Positions 35,442 to 44,587 of a DNA stretch of 64,000 nt are shown piece after piece (within the stretch, counting starts at the first letter, position 1; the number at the start of each line of letters is the position of its first letter). The notes beneath the pieces are model-generated. The model was not told the DNA's origin, ran no database searches, and worked only from the letters and a program-made list of their open reading frames with translations. The position numbers and the translations under genes were made by a program. The DNA is from Mycolicibacterium hodleri (GTDB taxonomy: Bacteria; Actinomycetota; Actinomycetes; Mycobacteriales; Mycobacteriaceae): positions 241,043 through 305,042 of the forward strand of contig NZ_JACKTL010000026.1 in NCBI RefSeq assembly GCF_025822245.1, written 5' to 3'.

Positions 35442-36176
35442 ATGCCGTCCACGCTTTCGACGCTGCCCGATCCGAACAGGGTGCCGTCCAGGGGCGCGGT
35501 GCTAATCGTCGACGATGACCCGCACGTCCTTGAACTGTTGGCGGACGTGCTGCGAAGTCGCGGATTCACGGTGCATGGAGCCGCCGACGGGCTCGAGGGC
35601 CTCCGCCGTGCTCGGGAGATCCGCCCCGACGCCGTGATCATCGAGGTCGAGCTGCCCGGAGTCGATGACTTCGAACTGCTGCCTCAGTTGCGTGCCCACG
35701 GGATTCGAGCTCCGTGCATCTTCCTTAGTGGCCGAACAACGCTCCATGACAGGCTTTCTGGTCTGTCGGTCGGCAGTGAAGACTACGTCACCAAACCATT
35801 CAGCCCCGACGAGGTCGCCGCGCGGCTCACTGCCATCCTGCGCCGCACAGAGCACCTGAGCTCTGCACCACCCCGGTCGATGCTGCGGTATGCCGACCTC
35901 GAACTGTACGAGGACTCCCTCGAAGCCTGCCGGGCGGGAAGGTTCGTCGCGTTGTCGGCTACGGAGTTCGAACTGCTTCGCTATCTCATGGTGAATGCAC
36001 ATATCATACTGTCCAAGAATATGATTCATGAACACGTCTGGCCTTCCAACGTCCGCCGCAAGGCCACCATTGTCGAGTCCTACGTCTGCCATCTACGACG
36101 CAAGGTCGACTGCGTTGACAGTCCCTTGATCCACACCGTCCGTGGGTGGGGATACGTGCTCAGGGAAGGTCAATGA
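35442..36176 (+). CDS. OmpR-family response regulator with Glu at the phosphoacceptor position
   Basis: 244 residues, only 3 bases after ecfT. The receiver domain has the acidic pair (AVLIVDDDPHVLELLADVL), Ser in CIFLSGR and Lys in DYVTKPFS, but the phosphorylated Asp is replaced: the strand reads DAVIIEVELPG where relatives have LDxxLPG. The winged-helix domain is complete (LSATEFELLRYLMVNAHIIL ... GWGYVLREGQ). Asp-to-Glu can mimic phosphorylation, so it may act constitutively. No kinase gene adjoins it. It belongs to a different subfamily from the regulators at 43374 and 50309. Confidence 0.88.
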   Translation: MPSTLSTLPDPNRVPSRGAVLIVDDDPHVLELLADVLRSRGFTVHGAADGLEGLRRAREIRPDAVIIEVELPGVDDFELLPQLRAHGIRAPCIFLSGRTTLHDRLSGLSVGSEDYVTKPFSPDEVAARLTAILRRTEHLSSAPPRSMLRYADLELYEDSLEACRAGRFVALSATEFELLRYLMVNAHIILSKNMIHEHVWPSNVRRKATIVESYVCHLRRKVDCVDSPLIHTVRGWGYVLREGQ

Positions 36177-36319
36177 CGCGTCCCCGCCCCTGCCGGCCGC
36201 CGCCGGTGCGGCCACGACGACCGCCAGGGCGAGCCTTCGGCCCGATCGTCGTCGCGATCATCGTTCAATTGTTCAGCCAGGAGACGCATTCGCGGCACAT
36301 CAATGAAGGGATCACACAG

Positions 36320-36892
36320 GTGACCGACCAGCCAAATCAACCACCAGACGACGCCACCGCATTACCTGGCCCCACCGAGCCGATCGCCTCCGACCGCGTC
36401 CCGACCGCACCGGCCCCGGGGGTGCACGCCGACAGAGCGTCCCGTTGGGAGGGGCTTCGACCCCGAGGCCGCCTCAATCGGGTCGCGGCGATCCTTGTGT
36501 CCATGGCCGCCGCTGTGTTCATCGTCGGAGCCATCTTCGTCGCCGGGTTCGCGGCGGGATCCGAAGGTGCCACCGACGGCGGCGACGGTTACGGCTACGG
36601 TCACAGTGAGGGTGAACGGCACCGCGTCGGCGATGAGTCTGGTGACCGCGGCTCGAGCCGCGACGGGTTCGATCAGGAGGATCCGGTGCGGGGGTCTCCC
36701 ACTCCGGCGATGGGTGCGGCCCCGGCTGACCGACCGCACTGGCGGACGGTCGGCCCGACGGGCAGCGGCGTGTCGCTCAGAGTGGACTCGGTGTGCGGAA
36801 CCGCCACTGGGGACCGAACGAATGAATCGGACCCGGCTTGGCAATTGCGTCCGTGCGGCTCGGTCTCAGCGGTTCTACAGCATTCTCGATGA
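36320..36892 (+). CDS. Single-pass membrane protein with Gly/acidic tail (paralogue of 26326-26745)
   Basis: About 190 residues from GTG 36320; the open frame reaches back to 36146 but that part is arginine/proline-rich and unlike the paralogue. Design: Pro/Thr-rich N-terminus (TDQPNQPPDDATALPGPTEP), a transmembrane helix (VAAILVSMAAAVFIVGAIFV), then a tail rich in Gly, Asp, His and Ser (DGGDGYGYGHSEGERHR). The downstream 60 residues (from TPAMG) differ in composition and may result from loss of the original stop. Function unknown; its gene family accompanies the lipoprotein/ABC block in both copies. Confidence 0.65.
   Translation: MTDQPNQPPDDATALPGPTEPIASDRVPTAPAPGVHADRASRWEGLRPRGRLNRVAAILVSMAAAVFIVGAIFVAGFAAGSEGATDGGDGYGYGHSEGERHRVGDESGDRGSSRDGFDQEDPVRGSPTPAMGAAPADRPHWRTVGPTGSGVSLRVDSVCGTATGDRTNESDPAWQLRPCGSVSAVLQHSR
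36865..36880 (+). promoter_or_regulatory. Island tandem box upstream of lipoprotein/ABC exporter operon
   Basis: CTCAGCGGTTCTACAG matches YTCAGCNNNNTYTCAG with one or two mismatches in the second half-site. It points toward the operon and ends 88 bases before the lipoprotein start; it lies inside the 3' end of the preceding open frame. Confidence 0.5.
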
Positions 36893-36967
36893 AGTATTGC
36901 GGTCATGGCACCGAGGCGCTGGTCACGAAGCGAAGGTCACCGGGCCGCAGCAGGGAGGGGGGCCCAC

Positions 36968-37570
36968 GTGGGCGTCCTAGCCGCCACCGTCGCGGCGGCC
37001 GTGACCGCGGTCGGCGTGGTCTCCTGCGGCCCGCGAACCCCCGGGCCGGTCACCCCACCGGCTTCGTCGCAGCAGGCGGGACCGCAACCAACCGCCGATG
37101 TCAGTCCCGCGGGTGACATCCCAGACAACCAGGCCTTCATCACCTACACCGCGTCCGATTACTCGTTCACGCTCAAAGTGCCTGAGGGCTGGGCCAAGAC
37201 GGACGTCGCAGATGGGGTGACCTTCACCGACAAGTTCAACGCCATCACGGTCACCAGCCGGCCGACCGTGATGGCTCCGACGGTGGACTCCGTCCGCCGC
37301 GACCTTCCCGGCATCTTGAAGGCAACTCCCGGGTATCAACCCGGTGCTGTCACAGAGGTCAATCGCGTTGGTGGACAAGCGATCTTGATCACCTACGGCG
37401 CGGATTCGCCACCGAACCCCGTCACGGGCAAGGTCATCAAGCAGTCGGTGGAACGCTACGAGTTCTACCGCAGCGGACACCAGGCGACGGTCACGCTGGC
37501 GGCTCCGGTCGGCGCCGACAACGTCGATCCGTGGCACATCGTCACGGATTCGTTCACGTGGATGAAGTGA
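36968..37570 (+). CDS. Lipoprotein, LpqN/PsbP-like, first gene of exporter operon
   Basis: 200 residues from GTG 36968, chosen because a very strong GGAGGGGGG precedes it; ATG 36905 is in frame. The signal ends in a lipobox (TAVGVVSCG). The domain contains YSFTLKVPEGWAKTDVADGV, TVDSVRRDLPGILKATPGYQ and AAPVGADNVDPWHIVTDSF, and is paralogous to 23901-24512. The first ATPase gene overlaps its end. By context it is probably the periplasmic-side partner of the FtsX-type exporter. Confidence 0.82.
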   Translation: MGVLAATVAAAVTAVGVVSCGPRTPGPVTPPASSQQAGPQPTADVSPAGDIPDNQAFITYTASDYSFTLKVPEGWAKTDVADGVTFTDKFNAITVTSRPTVMAPTVDSVRRDLPGILKATPGYQPGAVTEVNRVGGQAILITYGADSPPNPVTGKVIKQSVERYEFYRSGHQATVTLAAPVGADNVDPWHIVTDSFTWMK

Positions 37571-38229
37571 CCGCTGCCGTCGAGGCCACCACGCTCTACC
37601 GATTCTTTCGAGCAGGCGACGAGGAGACTCTCGCACTTCGGGGCGTTTCGATGACGCTTCATCCTGGTGAGTTCGTCACCGTCGTCGGGCCGTCGGGCTC
37701 GGGGAAGTCGACGCTGCTCGCGTGTCTGGCAGGCATTGACGAACCCGATGGCGGCTCGGTCCGCGTCGGGGGCAAGCGGATGAGCCATCAACCCGAGACA
37801 GTACGGGCTCGGCTGCGCGCCGACGAGCTCGGCCTGCTGTTGCAGAATCGTAATCTTCTGCCGCACCTGACGGTTCGGCAAAACATCGGACTGGTTCAGC
37901 GGATAATCAAGCACCCCCAGCCGAAATCGATCATGCCGCTGCTCGATTCGCTCGGCATCGGCAACCGGGCAGATGCCCTTCCGCACGATCTCTCCGGCGG
38001 CGAGTTGGCGCGAGCAGGCTTGGCGGTGGCGCTGGCCAATGATCCGATCGCGGTGCTCGCCGATGAGCCGACCGGCGAGCTGGATGGTACCTCCGAGCGA
38101 GAGGTCCTGCAGGCGTTGAAGGATCGGGCCGCGCACGGCACGGCGATCCTGGTCGCGAGCCACAGTTCCGCCGTCGCCGACACCTCCGATCGCGTGATCC
38201 GGCTCTCCGACGGCCGGGTGACCACATGA
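37558..38229 (+). CDS. ABC transporter ATPase 1 of lipoprotein-linked exporter
   Basis: About 223 residues from GTG 37558 (or 37567), overlapping the lipoprotein stop. Walker A VGPSGSGKSTLLA, Q-loop GLLLQNRNLLPHLTV, signature [12 protein letters not shown], Walker [13 protein letters not shown] and H-loop VASHSS are intact, of the LolD/MacB type. It would drive the permease encoded two genes downstream. Its end overlaps the next ATPase by 4 bp. Confidence 0.92.
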   Translation: MDEVTAAVEATTLYRFFRAGDEETLALRGVSMTLHPGEFVTVVGPSGSGKSTLLACLAGIDEPDGGSVRVGGKRMSHQPETVRARLRADELGLLLQNRNLLPHLTVRQNIGLVQRIIKHPQPKSIMPLLDSLGIGNRADALPHDLSGGELARAGLAVALANDPIAVLADEPTGELDGTSEREVLQALKDRAAHGTAILVASHSSAVADTSDRVIRLSDGRVTT

Positions 38230-38912
38230 CCCGTGCCATGGTGACGTGCCGCGGCGTCACACGGACCTATGGCGCGGGAGACACCGCCTTCACAGCGGTC
38301 CGCGGCGTGACGTTCGAGGTGGAACTCAACAGCCGCATCGCGCTAACCGGTCCTTCGGGGTCTGGGAAGTCCACGCTGCTGCATCTGATGGCGGGACTGG
38401 ACACCGCCACCTCGGGGTCGATCGATTGGCCCGAGTTCGGCGGGCACCCGTCGGCGCGCGCGGACCTCGTCGGTGTGGTCTTTCAGGGGCCCAGCCTGAT
38501 CCCCGCATTGAGTGTGGTCGAAAACGTCGGACTCCCAATGATTCTGAGCGGACTGGACACGACGGACGCCGACATGCGCGCCACAGCGGCACTGCAGCTT
38601 CTCGAACTCGACCAATTGGTGGACAAACTCCCCGACGAGCTGTCGTCCGGTCAAGCCCAGCGCGTGGCCATCGCGCGGGTGCTCGCGGCGGGACCCCGAC
38701 TGATACTGGCCGACGAACCCACCGGACAGCTCGACCGCGGCACTGCCGCCACGGTGATCGACGTGCTTCTCAAGGTGTGCGATGAACTCGGAGCGGCGCT
38801 GGTCGTCTCGACGCACGATCCGCTGGTGTCAGATCACCTATCGATTCAGTGGGCCATGCACGAGGGTGTTCTCTGGCCATGCGACCGCACCGACCCCGCA
38901 AATCAGCGATGA
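38226..38912 (+). CDS. ABC transporter ATPase 2 of lipoprotein-linked exporter
   Basis: 228 residues with Walker A TGPSGSGKSTLLH, Q-loop VVFQGPSLIPALSVVENVGL, signature LSSGQAQRVAIAR (Gly-Gly reduced to Ser-Gly, tolerated in the family), Walker B ILADEPTGQLD and H-loop STHD. Two different ATPases serving one fused permease suggests a heterodimer. Overlaps both neighbours by 4 bp. Confidence 0.92.
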   Translation: MTRAMVTCRGVTRTYGAGDTAFTAVRGVTFEVELNSRIALTGPSGSGKSTLLHLMAGLDTATSGSIDWPEFGGHPSARADLVGVVFQGPSLIPALSVVENVGLPMILSGLDTTDADMRATAALQLLELDQLVDKLPDELSSGQAQRVAIARVLAAGPRLILADEPTGQLDRGTAATVIDVLLKVCDELGAALVVSTHDPLVSDHLSIQWAMHEGVLWPCDRTDPANQR

Positions 38913-41569
38913 CCTGGCAGTGGCTGGCGGCGCTGTTGCGCAGGCGACGGGCGCGACTGTTCGGGGCCGCTGCGGGCGTGGCGATCGCCGTCGCGATGCT
39001 GGCCAGTCTCGGTGCATTCCTGGCGCATTCGCAGGCGACGATGACCGACAGGGCGGTTCGGGGAGTGGCCGTCGACTGGCAGGTCCAGCTGACGCAGGGA
39101 GCGAACTTGGCTGAGGTCGCCAAGGTCGTCGATGGGACCACGGGTGTCGTTGCGTCGGCTCCGGTGGACATCGCGCAGAGCACGGGTCTGTCGGCGGTGA
39201 CCGGCGCCAGTACACAAACGACCGGGCCGGCAGTAGTCCTCGGCCTTCCCGACGATTACGCGGCGACGTTCCCCGGCGAGATCCGGTCACTCGTCGGTCC
39301 GCAGACGGGTGTGTTGCTCGCTCAGCAGACGGCGTCGAACTTACACGCCGTACCCGGTGACAGCGTGACGATCGGGCGGCCCGGACTGCCGCCAGCCACT
39401 GTGACGGTGGCGGGAGTCGTTGAACTACCACAGGCGAATTCGCTCTTCCAGACGGTTGGAGCACAGCCTACCGCTCAGCCCGTGGCGCCCCCCGACAACG
39501 TCGTGCTACTGCCAGCGTCACAGTGGCACGGCCTGTTCGATCAAGTGGCCGCCGCGCGACCCGATCTGGTGACGATGCAGATCCACGTACGCCTGGACCA
39601 CGCGCTGCCCCGCGCTCCCGCGGATGCCTACACCGCGGTTACCACCTCGGCCCGCAATCTCGAGGCGCGAAGCGTGGGCGGGGCGCTGCTCGGGGATAAC
39701 CTCGGCGCCACGCTGGACGCCGCGCGGCACGACGCCGCCTACGCCCAGATCCTGTTCGTCTTCCTCGGACTGCCTGGCGCGCTGTTGGCGGGAGCGCTTA
39801 CCGCAACGATCGCATCGGCCGGAGGTGACCGCCGACGCGGTGAGCAGGCGCTGCTACGAACTCGCGGCGCCTCGGCTCGTCAGCTGTTGGCCATGGCGGG
39901 CGCCGAAGCATTCTTCGTCGGGGTCGTCGGGGCTGGGGTCGGCATCGCGGTCGCGGCGGTGATCGGGCGGTACGTCTTCGGGTCCGTGGGGTTCGGAAAC
40001 TCGGCGACCGCGGCGACCGGGTGGCCACTGGCGGCGGCGGGGGTAGGAATGCTGATCGCCGTGGCGGCCGTGGTCCTCCCGGCCCGTCGCGACCTTCGGA
40101 CGCATACGGTTGCCGACGATCGACAGGAAATCGGGCCACCCGGTGGTCCGCGCTGGGCGCGCTTCGGACTCGACGCCCTCCTGCTCATCGCCGCGTTCAT
40201 CGTCTACCGCGCGACCAGCGGTGCGGGTTACCAACTGGTCCTGGCGCCAGAAGGTGTCCCGAACATCTCGGTGTCCTACTGGGCGTTCGCCGGTCCCGCG
40301 CTCTTGTGGACCGGGAGTGCGTTGGCGACGTGGCGCATCGCCGACCTGGCGCTCGGCGCGGGGAGGCCTCTACTCGCGCGGCTGCTCCGACCCGTCACCG
40401 GTCGACTCGCCGAGACGGTGGCTGCCATCCTGTCGCGGCAGCGCAGACCCCTGGTGCGGGCGATCGTACTGTTGAGCCTCGCGATTGCCTTCGCGACGTC
40501 GACCGCAACGTTCAATGCGACCTATCGGCAGCAGGCGGAGGTCGACGCCCAACTGACCAACGGTGCCGACGTCACCGTCATTCCGTCGCCGGGAGCTCCG
40601 CCGCTGCGTGGAGCGCCGGCGTCGTTGGCCGCGGTGCCCGGTGTTGCAACGGTGGAGTCGATCCAACACCGCTTCGCCTACATCGGAGCCGATCTACAGG
40701 ACCTGTATGGTGTGAATCCCGCGACCGTGACCCGCGCAACCCCGTTGCAGGACGACTACTTTCGCGGCGGGAAGGCAGCCGACCTGATGCGCGCCCTGCT
40801 CGAGCATCCCGACGCCATCCTGGTATCCGCCGAGACGGTCCACGACTTTCAGTTGCAACTCGGAGATCCACTGACCTTGAGACTGGTCGACGCGAAGACG
40901 CATCAACCGAAGGCGGTGGTGTTCCGATACGTCGGCGTCGTCACCGAGTTCCCGACCGCACCAAAGGACAGCTTCCTCGTCGCCAACGCCGAGTACGTTG
41001 CGAAGCAGACGGGTTCAGGAGCGGTGGGCGCCTACCTCGTGAGCACCGCCGGACAAGACTCCGGTGCGGTGGCCGCACGCATCCGCGACGTCGTAGGAAC
41101 CTCGGCCGCCGTCACCGACATCGCCGCCGTTCGCGACTCCGTGGGTTCGAGCCTGACTTCCGTCGACTTGGCGGGGCTCACGAGCATCGAGCTGTCCTTT
41201 GCGGTGGTGCTAGCGGTCGGGGCGGGAGGCCTGGTCTTCGCGCTCGGATTCGCCGAGCGGCGTCGCACGTACGCCATCTTGGTGGCCATCGGTGCTCGGC
41301 CGCGTCACCTGCGCGCGTTGATCTTCAGCGAGACGGCGGTGCTGGGAGTGCTTGGAATCGGCGCCGGTGCAGTGACCGGATCGGTGCTGTCACTCATGCT
41401 GATCCGTGTTCTGAGCGGTGTGTTCGATCCGCCGCCCGACGTCATGGCGGTGCCCTGGCCGTACTTGGTCACGGTCGTTGGGCTGGCGGGGGCGGCGCTG
41501 CTCGCCGTCGGCGCCGTCGAGGGCAGGCTCGCCCGGCGCCCCGCGATCCCGATCCTGCGCGACTCTTGA
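38909..41569 (+). CDS. FtsX/MacB-type ABC permease, two-domain fusion
   Basis: 886 residues from ATG 38909, overlapping the ATPase stop. An N-terminal helix (LFGAAAGVAIAVAMLASLGA), a large extracytoplasmic domain and three helices near residues 285-400 make the first FtsX unit; after further central helices, a second extracytoplasmic domain and the final three helices (from SFAVVLAVGAGGLVFALGF) make the second. This fused form is typical of actinobacterial lipoprotein or peptide exporters. It probably moves a hydrophobic or lipid-linked substrate out of the membrane with the help of the upstream lipoprotein. Confidence 0.9.
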   Translation: MTWQWLAALLRRRRARLFGAAAGVAIAVAMLASLGAFLAHSQATMTDRAVRGVAVDWQVQLTQGANLAEVAKVVDGTTGVVASAPVDIAQSTGLSAVTGASTQTTGPAVVLGLPDDYAATFPGEIRSLVGPQTGVLLAQQTASNLHAVPGDSVTIGRPGLPPATVTVAGVVELPQANSLFQTVGAQPTAQPVAPPDNVVLLPASQWHGLFDQVAAARPDLVTMQIHVRLDHALPRAPADAYTAVTTSARNLEARSVGGALLGDNLGATLDAARHDAAYAQILFVFLGLPGALLAGALTATIASAGGDRRRGEQALLRTRGASARQLLAMAGAEAFFVGVVGAGVGIAVAAVIGRYVFGSVGFGNSATAATGWPLAAAGVGMLIAVAAVVLPARRDLRTHTVADDRQEIGPPGGPRWARFGLDALLLIAAFIVYRATSGAGYQLVLAPEGVPNISVSYWAFAGPALLWTGSALATWRIADLALGAGRPLLARLLRPVTGRLAETVAAILSRQRRPLVRAIVLLSLAIAFATSTATFNATYRQQAEVDAQLTNGADVTVIPSPGAPPLRGAPASLAAVPGVATVESIQHRFAYIGADLQDLYGVNPATVTRATPLQDDYFRGGKAADLMRALLEHPDAILVSAETVHDFQLQLGDPLTLRLVDAKTHQPKAVVFRYVGVVTEFPTAPKDSFLVANAEYVAKQTGSGAVGAYLVSTAGQDSGAVAARIRDVVGTSAAVTDIAAVRDSVGSSLTSVDLAGLTSIELSFAVVLAVGAGGLVFALGFAERRRTYAILVAIGARPRHLRALIFSETAVLGVLGIGAGAVTGSVLSLMLIRVLSGVFDPPPDVMAVPWPYLVTVVGLAGAALLAVGAVEGRLARRPAIPILRDS

Positions 41570-41578
41570 ACGGAGACA

Positions 41579-43222
41579 TCAGGTTCCCGGCAGTGGCTGG
41601 GTGTGTTCCGCGACGACCGCCTGAAGCTTCTGTGGGTCGAGGTCGAGTCGGCCGAGGATCGTCGGCGCAATCTGTGCCGTGCCGACCGCCGACGCGTCGT
41701 CACGATGTGAGATGCCGGGCCCTGCGACGACGAGCGGTACGTTCCGGTCAGCAGGTGTGACCCCGCCATGCTCGGCGATCTTCGTTCCGGTGGTGTAGAC
41801 GGTTCCGGGTTTCGTGCTGGCGTAGACGTCGGGGACCCGGAGGTCGGACGCGGTGGTGCCGAAGAAGCCCGCAGCATCGGCACCTGCGTAGATCTTCTCG
41901 GTGCCCGATGCGGTGAACGGCTTCGGCTTACCGCCGATGTCGGTTCCCATCCCGGCGCGGGCCGACAACCGGTCCTTGACGAAGGCGACCGCTTCGGGGG
42001 AGCGGTCGGCGAGCCACATGATCATCGCGTCATCGTTCACCGAGTGGACGATCAATTCCTTGGTGTCCGGATGTCCCTTCGCCCATTCGGCGTTGATGTC
42101 GTCGATGATCGCGCCGTCGTCGATTCGGGTAAGCGTCTCCGGTTGCATCGGTGACTGGCCGTGTTTCGCCGACAGGATGACCGTCGTGGTGCCCGTCGCC
42201 CCGGCCCGATCGACGGCGTCGATGATGCGTCCGACCTGTGCGTCGACGAAGTCCAACGCCGACGCCAGCACGGGACCGGGTGTCCGACCGTCGGGCCCGT
42301 ATCCGCCGGCGTGCCCACCGGAGGTCGCCAGCTTCTCGGCAGTGGAAACCGACTGGAAGTTCATCCCGAAGAGAGCCGGCACGCCGACCTCCTTGCTGCC
42401 CGAATGATCCCTTCCCGCAACCTCGTTGACCACCGCATCGACCTTGTACCTGTCATACCGCTGGGTCAACGCGTTGTCGTCGACCCAACTGTCACCCTCC
42501 TTAGCTCCAGCGGGACTGCTGTCGACCTCCGGGGTGAACAGATCGTCAATGGTGGTCCCGTTGGCGCCGTTGAGGATTGCGTACGCGGGGTGCTTGTCAC
42601 TCCACGCGGTACGGCGACCAGCGTCGTGGATCACCGAGAACACGGTGTTGACCTTGAGGTAGCCGCCCGGTGTCAACGGTGCGCAGGTGGCCGGGCTCAC
42701 CGGAAGCTTGGCTGGGTCGATGACCTGAGTGGGGTCGGCGGTCATCTTGAGGACACCGTCGGGAAGGCCGGGCAGCCCCTGTCCGCCGTCGATCTTGGTG
42801 ACGTCCTTGTCGAGTTCCTCGGTGAAGCTCACCGAGGCGCCGGGCTTTACACCGGTGCAATTCGTCGTACCTGGCTCGAGGAGGTCGTGTGCGTAACTGT
42901 CGTCGTAGTACACGCCGGTGGTCTTCGGGGTTCCCCCGGTTACCTGCGCCAGCAGACCCGGAAAGGAGTCGGAGGGAACGGGTGTCTGGGCTGCGGTGTA
43001 GCTGATGCCTCGGCCGACGAGTGTCGCCAGTGCCGACTGCGGGTGAGTGGTGACGAACCCGGCGAGGTCCGACTCGTGCATGCCGTCGACCGACAACAGG
43101 ACGACGTGCTTGTCGGAGCCTGCGGTCGGGCCCGTGTCTGCGGTTCCCGGGCTTCCGTTGCTGCAGCCGGCAATCGCCGCGCATAGGCATAAGGTCGCCG
43201 TCGTGACGCCCACTCGACGCAT
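41579..43222 (-). CDS. Alkaline phosphatase/nucleotide pyrophosphatase superfamily lipoprotein
   Basis: 547 residues from ATG 43222. A lipobox (CAAIAGCSN) gives membrane anchoring. Metal-site motifs: HVVLLSVDGMHESDL at the start, the nucleophile region TPVPSDSFPGLLAQVTGG, TAWSDKHPAY in the middle, ILSAKHGQSP and the C-terminal GPGISHRDD region. It converges on the exporter operon with only 9 bases between stops. A relic with the central 390 codons deleted lies at 25789-26252, so the pairing of exporter and phosphatase predates the duplication. Confidence 0.88.
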   Translation of the reverse strand: MRRVGVTTATLCLCAAIAGCSNGSPGTADTGPTAGSDKHVVLLSVDGMHESDLAGFVTTHPQSALATLVGRGISYTAAQTPVPSDSFPGLLAQVTGGTPKTTGVYYDDSYAHDLLEPGTTNCTGVKPGASVSFTEELDKDVTKIDGGQGLPGLPDGVLKMTADPTQVIDPAKLPVSPATCAPLTPGGYLKVNTVFSVIHDAGRRTAWSDKHPAYAILNGANGTTIDDLFTPEVDSSPAGAKEGDSWVDDNALTQRYDRYKVDAVVNEVAGRDHSGSKEVGVPALFGMNFQSVSTAEKLATSGGHAGGYGPDGRTPGPVLASALDFVDAQVGRIIDAVDRAGATGTTTVILSAKHGQSPMQPETLTRIDDGAIIDDINAEWAKGHPDTKELIVHSVNDDAMIMWLADRSPEAVAFVKDRLSARAGMGTDIGGKPKPFTASGTEKIYAGADAAGFFGTTASDLRVPDVYASTKPGTVYTTGTKIAEHGGVTPADRNVPLVVAGPGISHRDDASAVGTAQIAPTILGRLDLDPQKLQAVVAEHTQPLPGT

Positions 43223-43373
43223 GACCACCAGAACTCCGTTCGTCGTACGACAGTTTGTCCTGAGGGATCTAACGGCACCGGTCGGCCGTCACGGTGAACA
43301 CGAAACCAACACTGGGCCAACTATGTTCTGCCGAGAGCGGGTCGAAGGTGCGCGATGCAGCGCCGCCGACCAT

Positions 43374-44063
43374 TCACGTGTCGCTGGCGAACTCTCCCGA
43401 TTCGAGTCGGTACCCGGCGCCTCGAATGGTCTGAATGGTATTGGTGCCGAAAGGGGTGTCGATCTTGCGGCGTAGGTAGCCGACGTACACCTCGACGACG
43501 TTGTCCGGCCCGGCGTGGTGGGCGTCCCAGACGTGTTGAAGCATGTCGTGCTTGGTGACGACGGTGTCCTTATGGCGCATCAGGTATTCCAGCACGCCGT
43601 ACTCGCGGGGGGTCAACTCGATCGGGATGGAGTGGCGACTCACGACGCGGCGAGCGGGGTCGAGCGACAGGGTGCCGGCGGTTAGCACGACGGGACGCTG
43701 AGGTGCTCCGCGTCGGACGAGCGCGCGAAGCCGGGCCAAGAGGACGATGAACGCCACCGGCTTGGACAAATAGTCGTCGGCACCCAGGTCGAAGGCGTCG
43801 GTCTGATCGTAGTCACCGTCCTTGGCGGTGAGCATGAGCACCGGCGTCCACACTTCCCTGGCGCGTAGCTTGCGCAGTACCTGATAGCCGTTCAGGCCGG
43901 GAAGCATGATGTCGAGGACGATGACGTCGAAGTCGTTCTCAGTGGCCTCCCACAGTCCGTCGGGACCGTTGTCAGCGTGCACGACCACGAAGCCCTCGGC
44001 GCGCAGGCCCATGGTCAGGGTGGCGGCGAATCGGGGCTCGTCCTCGACCAACAGGACCTTCAC
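43374..44063 (-). CDS. OmpR-family response regulator (no adjacent kinase)
   Basis: 229 residues: receiver with LLVEDEPRFAATL, phosphoacceptor in FDVIVLDIMLPGLNG, MLTAKDG and GADDYLSKP; winged helix with ELTPREYGVLEYLM, HVWDAHHAGPDNVVEVYVGY and GAGYRLES. About 85% of positions match the regulator at 50309-50998, so it is a recent paralogue. Its own kinase is missing: only about 150 bases separate its 3' end from the phosphatase gene. It may be driven by the kinase at 48921 or 20921. Confidence 0.93.
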   Translation of the reverse strand: MKVLLVEDEPRFAATLTMGLRAEGFVVVHADNGPDGLWEATENDFDVIVLDIMLPGLNGYQVLRKLRAREVWTPVLMLTAKDGDYDQTDAFDLGADDYLSKPVAFIVLLARLRALVRRGAPQRPVVLTAGTLSLDPARRVVSRHSIPIELTPREYGVLEYLMRHKDTVVTKHDMLQHVWDAHHAGPDNVVEVYVGYLRRKIDTPFGTNTIQTIRGAGYRLESGEFASDT

Positions 44064-44381
44064 TGTTCATCCTTCGCCGATCATGGGGTGTGGATGGAGA
44101 CGATGCTAGTGGCCACGGCATGGTCGACACGCCGCGATGGGCACGATGCGTCGACCAGGACCGGACCTCCTCTGCCCTATGGGGTTGGCGGTGCGGCCGG
44201 CGGCGCTGCGTCCGGTGTGTCGCCTGGCTCGAGAAGATTGGGCTGCCCCCACGTCCGGGGTGTCGCCAGGCTCCGGAGCATCGGGCACGGGCGGTACCGC
44301 GGGGTTGCTTGCGTTGGGACCCTGTGGAAGTGGTGCGTGGCATTTCGCCCGACACGCATGCCTCCGAGAAGACCCGGGACG
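44064..44381. other. No intact gene; imperfect direct repeats
   Basis: About 320 bases. Two imperfect copies of TCCGGTGTGTCGCCTGGCTC lie about 48 bases apart (44212 and 44260). In one minus frame they encode repeated EPGDTPD, so it may be the residue of a small Pro/Asp-rich exported protein. No start or stop arrangement supports a gene. Confidence 0.4.
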
Positions 44382-44585
44382 CTAGGCCTTGCGGATGGCC
44401 CGGTCGACGCTCGCCGGCAGCGCGAGGACTACCGCCGCGACCATTATCCACCATGGCGCGGTTCCGGTGAGCCGGTCCACCACGACGGTGACGGCCAGAG
44501 TCGCCGCGACGGTCACGGCCACCCGCCAGTCATCACCAACGATGAAGTCGTACCAGAACGCCAAGAACGCCCGTAGCTTCGCCAC
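44382..44585 (-). CDS. Small two-helix membrane protein
   Basis: 67 residues from GTG 44585, two bases after the stop of the upstream membrane gene and with GGAGGGAG before it. Sequence: AKLRAFLAFWYDFIVGDDWR, then two hydrophobic helices (VAVTVAATLAVTVVVDRL and WWIMVAAVVLALPASV) and a basic end. The tight spacing implies co-translation with the COG4280-like gene and perhaps a joint complex. No named family recognised. Confidence 0.72.
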   Translation of the reverse strand: MAKLRAFLAFWYDFIVGDDWRVAVTVAATLAVTVVVDRLTGTAPWWIMVAAVVLALPASVDRAIRKA

Positions 44586-44587
44586 GC

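Noticed and set aside
43260..43275. CTGAG near the phosphatase start as a tandem box
   Set aside because: Only one half-site is present; the expected second half-site 11 bp away does not match.
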